The notes under the pieces: model-generated
Told to the model about the DNA's origin: nothing
The model's input: the letters and a program-made list of their open reading frames with translations, nothing else
The model's database searches: none
Program-made: the position numbers and the translations under genes
DNA from: Thermoplasmata archaeon
Lineage (GTDB): Archaea; Thermoplasmatota; Thermoplasmata; Lutacidiplasmatales; UBA184
Reading direction: 5' to 3'
Assembly: GCA_021821785.1 (NCBI GenBank)
Contig: JAKACD010000001.1
Coordinates: forward strand, 1 to 39,963
DNA: 39,963 bases
Part shown: positions 34,120 through 39,963 of the stretch, in pieces
How positions within the stretch are numbered: the first letter of the stretch is position 1
Layout of the letters: each line of letters starts with the position of its first letter

Positions 34120-34704
34120 GTGCCTCCCGTATGTACGAACTGCGGCGCCGGTGATTTCGTCTGGGTGAACGACCTCAAGACCGGCACGATCGGGGGCGGC
34201 TCGCTTTCGATCCGCTCGCGGGGCGAGCTCGCCCTAGGGACGCGGATCTGCCGGGCCTGCGGCCACGCCGACCTGTTCCTGAAGGACCCGGCGATACTCA
34301 AGATGCCCCACACCTGGCGCCCCGGGGAGTTCGTTCCGATCCCGGCGCGTCCTTCACCGTCCCACCACGGCGGGACGGCGGCGCCCCCGAGCGCGCCCGC
34401 CCCGGCCGCTACTTCCGCGCCCCCGCCACCGGTAGCCCCCGCGGCCCCCCCGGCGGGCTCGAACGCTCCGACCCCTACGACGGCGCCCGCCCCCCCCGTC
34501 CCACCTTCCTCACCTCCGAAGGCCGACCCCCCGGCGCCCCCGGAACCTGAGACCTCCTCGGTGGCTCCCGAGCCGCCGCGCGCACCTCCTTCGGAGCCGG
34601 TAGCGCCGGCGCGGCCGACCCCGCCCGCCGCCCCGGAGGAGTCCGCGAGCGAGCCCCCCGCCGCCAAGCGGTCCCCCCGTCGCCGAACGACGAAGTCGAA
34701 GTAG
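34120..34704 (+). CDS. Zinc-ribbon protein with a long Pro/Ala-rich tail
   Basis: 194 residues from GTG 34120. The N-terminal ~65 residues form a zinc ribbon (CTNCG at C5/C8, CRACG at C44/C47) with beta strands between (GGSLSIRSRGELALG) and a final LFLKDPAILKMPHTW. From about residue 75 the protein is disordered: many PAP, APP and PPA repeats with scattered acidic residues, ending in a basic KRSPRRRTTKSK tail. The layout resembles a ligand- or nucleic-acid-binding head on a flexible tether. No known family is recognised beyond the zinc ribbon. The tail may be a low-complexity expansion driven by GC content, but the stable frame and basic end argue it is translated. Confidence 0.75.
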   Translation: MPPVCTNCGAGDFVWVNDLKTGTIGGGSLSIRSRGELALGTRICRACGHADLFLKDPAILKMPHTWRPGEFVPIPARPSPSHHGGTAAPPSAPAPAATSAPPPPVAPAAPPAGSNAPTPTTAPAPPVPPSSPPKADPPAPPEPETSSVAPEPPRAPPSEPVAPARPTPPAAPEESASEPPAAKRSPRRRTTKSK

Positions 34705-34760
34705 GCCGCTCGACGACCCGTTTCTCCCCCGCCGATTCGGGCGCGGGTCGGCGGCCAGGG

Positions 34761-36500
34761 CTAGACCGCCCAAGCCCGGGGCAGCTGACCGGTGGACCGG
34801 ATCCGGGACAGTGAGGCGTGGACCGCGAACTCGCGGGCCTCGTGCGTCGGCACTTCTTCCGCGCCGATCGGAACGGACAGCGGTCCCTCCTCCGGCCGCG
34901 GCGCACCGGAGAACCGGACGATCACGATCGGGGCGAAGATCATTGGCACGAGCCAGAGCGCGTTGAAGACGGAGGCGAGGGGGTTGACCAGGACCGAGCC
35001 GATGAGCAGGACGCCCTCGAGGACCAGCGAGTAACGGGCGATCCGGATCACCTCGCGGAGATGGAGCGGGGCCTCGCTCTTCGGTGTCACGGGGACCTGC
35101 CGGATCTTCCGCCGGAGGTAGGCCACGATGCTGATCGCCTCGTACGGGAGCGAGATGGCGCTCACGGCCGCGCTGAGCCACCGGTGGCGCCAGTACGTGC
35201 CCCAGCCGATGCCGCACTTCAGGTAGATGATGATCGTCGGGACCGAGGCGAGGAGGCCGACCAGGAAGAGGTAGCGGAGCAGCGGGATCGACCAGAACGT
35301 GCCGGCGGGGTTGGTGGCAAAGCGCCCGAGGAAGGCGAGGGCGGCCGCCGGGGTCGACGCGAAGCCGTAGACGGTGAGGAGCATCCCAAGGGGGAGGATG
35401 AGGTTGGTGAAGTGGGCCCACGGGGTCTGCCATAGGTGGAACTTGCGCGCCGGCCCGATGTGGGAGCGGCGCGAGAACCCGACGAACTCCATCGCCCCCC
35501 GGGTCCACTTGTTCTGCCGCTTGATGAACCCCCGAACGTTCTCGGGCATCGCCTCGTAGGTGTGGAGGGGGACGAACCGCGAGTGCCAGTCCCGGTCGGC
35601 GAGCGCCACGGCGGTCGCGAAGTCCTCGGAGACGTACCCTTCGACAAAGCCGCCGAGCTCCGCGACGGCGCTCGTCCGGATCAGGACGTTGTGGCCGTAG
35701 CAGAAGACCGCGTCGAGCGCGTTCGCGAGGTGGGATTCCCAGACGTACTGGCCGACGCGGGTCATCGGGGCCAGGGTCTGCACGAACCGAGTGTCGAAGT
35801 TCCAGATGTTGATCATTCCCTGGAAGATCGCGACCCGCGCGTTGCCGGGGTGATCGGCGTACTTCAACGCCTCCCCGACCCAGTCGGCCGGGAGGAACGA
35901 GTCGGCATCGAGCAGGACGAAGTAGTCGTACCTCGCGCCGTGCTCCCGGAACCAGTCGTTGATCGCCCCCGCCTTGAAGCCGCGGCGGGCGCTCCGTCGC
36001 ACGACCGTATAGCCCCGTTCCTGGGAGATCGCGTCGACGGTCGCACGGGCGGCCGGGTCGCTCGAATCATCGAGGACGAAGACGTCGATCGGGTAGCTCT
36101 GGTGGATCGCCCGAAGGCACTCGGGCACCACGTCGTTCATTGTCGTGTAGAGGACCGCGACCTTCGCGTGTCGCGAGAGCGAGGCGAGGGCGGGGAGCTC
36201 TCCGCGTCGGTACACGAGGGCCACCGTCTGCCGGGCCAGGCCGTACGCGCTCCCCACGAACAAGGCCGCGAGGACGCCGAAGAGCGCGACCGAGGCCGGG
36301 TGGCTCCACTGGATGACGAAGTAGCCCATGCCCCCCACGAGCGCCGCGTAGTAGGCGATGAAGAGCCCGTAGAACAGCCCGCGCACCTCGGGATGATTCG
36401 GAGGGGCGCTCGCATAGGTGACCGGGGTGATCGGCCCGGTCCCAGCGCCCGGAGGCACAAGCCCCCCGCGAAGTGCTTCCGGGCGATCCGGCATTGCCAT
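34761..36500 (-). CDS. Membrane family 2 glycosyltransferase (cellulose synthase-like)
   Basis: 579 residues. Two N-terminal transmembrane helices (FYGLFIAYYAALVGGMGYFVI; VALFGVLAALFVGSAYGLA) precede a cytosolic GT-A domain with VAVLYTTMNDVVPECLRAI, VFVLDDSSD, FVLLDADSF (DXD), GYVSEDFATA (catalytic base) and RQNKWTRG where the acceptor motif QXXRW normally sits. At least four more hydrophobic segments follow (LPLGMLLTVYGFA; LFLVGLLASVPTIIIYL and others) and a soluble tail. A processive polysaccharide synthase or lipid-linked sugar transferase is likely. It is not near other polysaccharide genes. The start is likely the first Met of MAMPDRPEAL. Confidence 0.9.
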   Translation of the reverse strand: MAMPDRPEALRGGLVPPGAGTGPITPVTYASAPPNHPEVRGLFYGLFIAYYAALVGGMGYFVIQWSHPASVALFGVLAALFVGSAYGLARQTVALVYRRGELPALASLSRHAKVAVLYTTMNDVVPECLRAIHQSYPIDVFVLDDSSDPAARATVDAISQERGYTVVRRSARRGFKAGAINDWFREHGARYDYFVLLDADSFLPADWVGEALKYADHPGNARVAIFQGMINIWNFDTRFVQTLAPMTRVGQYVWESHLANALDAVFCYGHNVLIRTSAVAELGGFVEGYVSEDFATAVALADRDWHSRFVPLHTYEAMPENVRGFIKRQNKWTRGAMEFVGFSRRSHIGPARKFHLWQTPWAHFTNLILPLGMLLTVYGFASTPAAALAFLGRFATNPAGTFWSIPLLRYLFLVGLLASVPTIIIYLKCGIGWGTYWRHRWLSAAVSAISLPYEAISIVAYLRRKIRQVPVTPKSEAPLHLREVIRIARYSLVLEGVLLIGSVLVNPLASVFNALWLVPMIFAPIVIVRFSGAPRPEEGPLSVPIGAEEVPTHEAREFAVHASLSRIRSTGQLPRAWAV

Positions 36501-36680
36501 CGGACGGGGCCAACTGCCCCCCCTATCACCTCACTTTTGGCGCAAGCCCCGAATCCGTAGGCGCAATCCCAGCAACCTATTGCCCGTACCTCCAGGCAGA
36601 ATCCCGGTGGAAGGAAGCCGGAACGAGGCACCGGGGGTTCGGTGGTCCGCCGCCAGACCAAGAGAACGGCGCCGATGTCG
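36501..36680. other. 180-bp gap between the GT2 gene and the M1 aminopeptidase gene
   Basis: Both flanking genes are on the minus strand. The gap has lower GC than its neighbours and a weak A-rich CAAAAGTG (minus strand, 36532-36539) that could be the GT2 TATA element. I see no tRNA, hairpin terminator or convincing short gene. Confidence 0.4.
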
Positions 36681-39125
36681 CTAGCTTAAGGCGCCGGGAA
36701 GTGGGTCGGAAGGACCCCCTGCCTCGCGGGTGGCGTTCTGGCGGAGCCGCGTCGCGAGCCGCAACGACTCGAGTCCCTGAAGCACGGCGTTCTGGGCTTC
36801 GGGCGGTCGGTGCTCGAGGAAGTACCGCTCGACCCGGTCGGGGTTGTCGATCCCGAGCGACCGGAGGCCCCGCCTCAAGAAGTCGCTCAAGAGCGGGGTA
36901 CCGGCCCACAGCCGGGAGAGCTGAGGACCCTGCTCCTGGATCCACGCGAACAACTCGGGTCGGGCGGCCGGATTCGAGGCCATCTCGAGGAGGAGTTCCC
37001 GCGCGCGAGAGGGCGTCACCCCCGGACTGGGGATCAGCCCGAGGACCTTCCGGGCCACCGCGGCATCGGGCAGCGCGGCGAGGCCGACGACCATCTGCAG
37101 TCGCTCCGCATCATGGTCGGCGGCCCGCAGCCGTCCGAGCAGGGGGTCGAACGCGCCGGCGCGGTGGTCGAGCGCATAGGCCAGGGCCACAGGACCCCGC
37201 AGCTCGGCCGGAAGCGCGTCGAACTCGGCAAAACGTGTCGCGAGCGTCCGGGCGAACTCGGGGTCCACCCGCGCCCGCGTCTCGGCCAGAAGCTCCCGCA
37301 GCACCCGGGCGTCCTCGGGCTCGCGGGCGCGGGGGTCGAGGCCGATCGCCTCGAGCTGGGTCCGGAGGAACGCACGGGCTCCCTCGCGGAACGACGCCAC
37401 CTCGTACAGCGGGACCAGCAGGTTATCCAGGGCCCCGGCCATCGTACGGACGGGCAGGGCGCCGCGCAACTCCCCGGCAGCCCGAGCGAGCGAAAGGAAC
37501 CGCTCGAGGGGTAGGAGGCCCGCGTAGAGGAATGCGTGGGTATCGGTGATGAGCCCCCACTGGTCAATGGGGTCGAGGGAGGGAAGCTCGGAGAGGACCG
37601 ATTCGAAGAGGCCCGCATCCAGGTCGATCCGGCACATCGTCGTGCGGCCCGGATCGATCCTGAGGCCCCGCGGCGAAGCGAGGGGACGGGAGACCGCCGG
37701 CCCTTCCCAGAGCGTCTCGAAGTCCCCTTCGGGGGTCCGCAGTCGAAGCGGGATCGGCCAGACCGCGGGCGCGGGCGCCCCGTCCGCGCGGAAGCGTTCC
37801 TGGGAGAGCGAGAGCTGTCCGCGCGACCAGCGAGCGTGGACGACCGGGAAGCCCGGTCGGGTCAGCCACTCCGACATAATGTGGGAGACCGGTCGACCCG
37901 AGACCTGGTCCAGCGCCGTCCAGAGGTCCGCGGCCGACGCGTTGGCGTACTGGTGCCGGGTGAGATAGTGCGAGATTCCCTTTCGGAACGTCTCCTCCCC
38001 GAGGTAGGATTCGATCATCCGAAGCACGACCGCGCCCTTACCGTAGGTGATCTCGTCGGCGATCTCTCCCAAGGCCTCGGGGCTATCGATCGGTACGTGG
38101 ATCGGATGGGTGGAGTCGAGGGCGTCCATGTCCAGCGCCGGACGCACCCAGCGGTTCAGGAACGACGACCAGGAATCCTCCGAGGGATATTGGTGGGAGA
38201 CCAGGCGGTACCCGACGAACGTCGCAAACGCCTCGTTGAGCCAGAAATCGTCCCACCAGGCGGCCGTGACCAGATTCCCGAACCACTGGTGGGCGATCTC
38301 GTGCGCGAGGGTCTGGAGAACGCCCCGTCGGCTCAGGGCGCTCGTCGTCGGATCGACCAGCACCGCGGTCTCCCGGAACGCGATCGCCCCCCAGTTCTCC
38401 ATCGCACCGGCCCAGAAGTTCTCGAGCGCGACCAGGTCGAGCTTCGAAAGGGGGTACGGCACTCCGTAGTACTCCTCGTACGCGGCCAGGATCTCGACCG
38501 CTCGCTCGGCACAGTATCGCCCGGCGGCCGCGCGGCCCGGCGACGTCGCGACCGTGACCGACCAGCGGTCGCCCGGCAGGGTGATCGTATCGAACGGCCC
38601 GAGGCCGAGATACAGGAGGTAGGCGGACATGGGCGGGGTCGGCTCGAACACGAGTACCCGCCGCCCGTCGACCGTCCGCTCGGACCGGGCCGGCGTGTTG
38701 AAGATCACGCGGGCCTCCGCGTCGACGGTCAGTGTGAGATGGTAAACCGTTTTGACAGTCGGATGCTCGAACGTGGGGAGGAGCCGTCGCGCGCCGGTCG
38801 GAAAGAGCATCGTCGTGAGCACATAGCTCGGGCCCGCGGGAGACTGGTAGAACCCGACGAGCGAGGAAGGGTCGACCACTCCGTGATAGGCGATCTCAAG
38901 CCGGTGCCCCCCCGGGCTCACGCCGTCGATCTCGAGCGCGCCCTTCGCCGTCTCTTCGCGGTACGCCACCCGCCGTCCGTCCAGTTCGACGAACTCGACC
39001 GTCAGATGGTCGCAATCGATCGTCAGGGGGTCGGCCACCCCGTCCAGCTCCAGCCGGACCGTTCCGTGGAACGTACGTTCCCGGTACCGCACGTCGAGCT
39101 TCCAGTCGATCCGTTCGACCCGCAC
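36681..39125 (-). CDS. M1-family aminopeptidase (tricorn-interacting factor F2/F3-like)
   Basis: 814 residues from GTG 39125. Zinc exopeptidase that trims N-terminal residues from peptides. After an N-terminal beta domain come the exopeptidase motif GAMENWG at 240-246 and the zinc site HEIAHQ at 275-280 with the third ligand E298 in WLNEAF. The C-terminal alpha-helical bowl is present at normal length. The substrate-side segment MLFPTGARRLLPTFEHP differs from the family QFEATDARRAFPCWDEP in several residues. A longer frame reaches ATG 39308 but its N-terminus is Arg/Pro-rich and unlike the family. It likely finishes peptides from the proteasome with PepA. Confidence 0.93.
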   Translation of the reverse strand: MRVERIDWKLDVRYRERTFHGTVRLELDGVADPLTIDCDHLTVEFVELDGRRVAYREETAKGALEIDGVSPGGHRLEIAYHGVVDPSSLVGFYQSPAGPSYVLTTMLFPTGARRLLPTFEHPTVKTVYHLTLTVDAEARVIFNTPARSERTVDGRRVLVFEPTPPMSAYLLYLGLGPFDTITLPGDRWSVTVATSPGRAAAGRYCAERAVEILAAYEEYYGVPYPLSKLDLVALENFWAGAMENWGAIAFRETAVLVDPTTSALSRRGVLQTLAHEIAHQWFGNLVTAAWWDDFWLNEAFATFVGYRLVSHQYPSEDSWSSFLNRWVRPALDMDALDSTHPIHVPIDSPEALGEIADEITYGKGAVVLRMIESYLGEETFRKGISHYLTRHQYANASAADLWTALDQVSGRPVSHIMSEWLTRPGFPVVHARWSRGQLSLSQERFRADGAPAPAVWPIPLRLRTPEGDFETLWEGPAVSRPLASPRGLRIDPGRTTMCRIDLDAGLFESVLSELPSLDPIDQWGLITDTHAFLYAGLLPLERFLSLARAAGELRGALPVRTMAGALDNLLVPLYEVASFREGARAFLRTQLEAIGLDPRAREPEDARVLRELLAETRARVDPEFARTLATRFAEFDALPAELRGPVALAYALDHRAGAFDPLLGRLRAADHDAERLQMVVGLAALPDAAVARKVLGLIPSPGVTPSRARELLLEMASNPAARPELFAWIQEQGPQLSRLWAGTPLLSDFLRRGLRSLGIDNPDRVERYFLEHRPPEAQNAVLQGLESLRLATRLRQNATREAGGPSDPLPGALS

Positions 39126-39370
39126 GGTCTCCGGACTCCTCCGCGGAAGATAGCGACTTACCCCTCTTCCCGATGGCGAACGGGGTCCAAGTGGGGATAG
39201 GATTCCGGGAGGGAGAGAGGAGAAGTCCCGGACGCGGTATCGCCCGGACCACGGATCCTCCGGGCCCGAGGCGAAGGGACGGGGGAGGGATCGCCGGGCC
39301 TCGGCCATTCGGCGCCGGGCGGAGCCGAATGGAGGAGGGAAGAGCGCGGCCGCTCCGCTAAGAATACACC
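39126..39370. other. 245-bp gap between the M1 aminopeptidase gene and tRNA-Met
   Basis: No gene is supported here. The 5' half could be read as an N-terminal extension of the aminopeptidase, but its composition is unlike a domain. There is no clear TATA box for the aminopeptidase gene. Confidence 0.4.
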
Positions 39371-39473
39371 TAGCGGGGCATGGATTTGAACCATGGATCT
39401 ACGGGTTATGAGCCCGTCGGGATTTCAGGACGGCCGACCTCGTCGGTCGTTTTCCTGACTACCCTACCCCGCT
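39371..39473 (-). tRNA. Initiator tRNA-Met(CAU) with an intron in the D loop
   Basis: The acceptor AGCGGGG (39473-39467) pairs with CCCCGCT (39378-39372), discriminator A at 39371. A1-U72, and the three G-C pairs in the anticodon stem ACGGG/CCCGT around loop CTCATAA, mark it as the archaeal initiator. The T arm is CATGG TTCAAAT CCATG. Between the two halves of the D arm an extra 28 nt (39451-39424) form a hairpin; without it the D region has the same 21-nt length as the Haloferax volcanii initiator that I recall. Mature length is 75 nt including the discriminator. CCA is not encoded. Confidence 0.95.
39424..39451 (-). other. tRNA intron in the D loop of initiator tRNA-Met (bulge-helix-bulge)
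   Basis: The 4-bp central helix is exon CAGG (39457-39454) with intron CCTG (39429-39426). Both bulges are AAA (39453-39451 and 39425-39423). The inner hairpin is ACG-A-CCGAC over GTCGG-C-CGT with one A/C mismatch and loop GAG. Cutting after the second A of each bulge leaves the D loop intact, near position 20/21. The outer helix is the short D stem, four nucleotides away on the 5' side, which makes this side weaker than in the tRNA-Gly intron. Confidence 0.8.
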
Positions 39474-39497
39474 GCGGGGCGAGGGAGGAGGAGGCCC

Positions 39498-39505
39498 TAT
39501 ATAGG
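39498..39505 (-). promoter_or_regulatory. TATA box of initiator tRNA-Met
   Basis: CTATATAG, a palindrome, lies 25-32 bp upstream of the tRNA 5' end at 39473, matching the distance seen for tRNA-Ser. Confidence 0.7.
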
Positions 39506-39542
39506 CCGTTCTCCCGAAAATCGCCGGCGCCGGGCCGCGGGC

Positions 39543-39963
39543 TCAGTGCGCGAGGCTCAGATCCTCGCGTTCTCGCTTCTGCAGCCGTTCCCAGTCGGAT
39601 CGGACCTGGGCCTGGATGAGGGTCACGTCATCCGGGGTGAGGTGACGGAAGCGGCCCTGGGCCGAGAGGTACTCCGCGACGGGCTTGAGCTGCCCCGTCT
39701 TCCGGGTGATCCGCAGCCGGCCCTCGACGACCTCGTAGAGCGGGAAGACGCCCGTGTCGGTCGCGAGGCGACCCAGGGCGATGGTCTGCGCCGAGTCGAA
39801 CTTCCAGCCCGGAGGGCACGGCGTGAAGATGTGGAAGAAACGGGGGCCCACGATATCGCGGGCCTTCTCGACCTTCTGATTGAAATCCTCCGGGAACGCG
39901 GGATTGAGGGTGGCCGCGTACGCGGGTCGGTGGGCGAGGACGATGCCCATGACGTCCTTCTTC
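39543..39963 (-). CDS. 2-oxoacid:ferredoxin oxidoreductase beta subunit, C-terminal part
   Basis: The window edge cuts the gene, leaving the last 139 codons. The visible part reads KKDVMGIVLAHRPAYAAT, LNPAFPEDFNQKVEKARDI, FFHIFTPCPPGWKFD and GVFPLYEVVEGRLRIT, matching the C-terminal third of pyruvate-type beta subunits (PorB), which oxidise 2-oxoacids to acyl-CoA with ferredoxin and a thiamine diphosphate cofactor. The TPP site lies outside the window. Pyruvate specificity is the best guess; 2-oxoglutarate or other acids are not excluded. The alpha subunit would be expected beyond the right edge. Confidence 0.88.
   Translation of the reverse strand, partial: KKDVMGIVLAHRPAYAATLNPAFPEDFNQKVEKARDIVGPRFFHIFTPCPPGWKFDSAQTIALGRLATDTGVFPLYEVVEGRLRITRKTGQLKPVAEYLSAQGRFRHLTPDDVTLIQAQVRSDWERLQKREREDLSLAH

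Noticed and set aside
36501-36680. Possible small RNA in the gap before the GT2 gene
   Set aside because: No stable hairpin pair, box C/D or H/ACA arrangement, or promoter pair could be recognised.
39126-39308. 61-residue N-terminal extension of the M1 aminopeptidase
   Set aside because: Pro/Arg-rich, not similar to family N-termini, and GTG 39125 gives the normal family start.

Overview
The window is about 40 kb of a GC-rich, gene-dense archaeal chromosome. The archaeal marks are Cdc48, PAN, MCM, Nmd3, archaeal SepF, pantoate kinase, RpoN, eL18, archaeal-type uS9/uL13/uL16, a KEOPS subunit, BRE/TATA promoters and tRNAs with bulge-helix-bulge introns. GC content, the bacterial-type ClpB and the Cdc48 plus PAN pair suggest an uncultured Thermoplasmatota-like euryarchaeon; that placement is inference. 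There is no CRISPR array, insertion sequence or prophage, and no gap above 300 bp. Most genes are housekeeping.

Layout. 1-236: tRNA-Ser(UGA), cut by the left edge, and tRNA-Gly(UCC) with an intron in its T loop. 276-3344: Cgi121 (KEOPS), an MBL-fold hydrolase, an unknown protein and a DUF72 protein. 3478-9137: Cdc48 and a large membrane-anchored surface glycoprotein. 9310-10732: the rpl18e-rpl13-rps9-rpoN operon (minus strand). 10899-11979: PRC-barrel protein and a GT2 glycosyltransferase. 12018-14490: Roadblock protein, V4R protein, HAD protein and a coiled-coil protein. 14624-16961: HerA and a methyltransferase. 16958-20048: sepF-pepA and DUF424-nmd3. 20112-27018: mcm, aspS, pyrG, pyrK and pyrD on one strand (replication, Asp-tRNA, pyrimidines). 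27074-30627: clpB overlapping an EF-Tu-like gene with a dead GTPase domain. 30687-32889: PAN and pantoate kinase, divergent from one promoter. 32960-34704: rpl10e, uspA and a zinc-ribbon protein with a Pro/Ala tail. 34761-39125: a membrane GT2 and an M1 aminopeptidase. 39371-39473: initiator tRNA-Met with a D-loop intron. 39543-39963: the C-terminal part of a 2-oxoacid:ferredoxin oxidoreductase beta subunit, cut by the right edge.

Protein quality control is the main functional theme: Cdc48 and PAN unfoldases, ClpB disaggregase, PepA and M1 peptidases that finish proteasome products, and UspA. Many first genes have a TATA box only 25-35 bp before the start codon, so largely leaderless transcription is likely; internal operon genes often show a GGAGG-type Shine-Dalgarno.

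The strongest unusual signals are two tRNA introns at non-canonical sites with near-perfect splicing motifs, a pair of TTCTNAGAA palindromes flanking a palindromic TATA box between PAN and pantoate kinase, and two conserved genes (aspS and the Cgi121 gene) whose only sensible start is CTG. I found no clear new defence or metabolic system.
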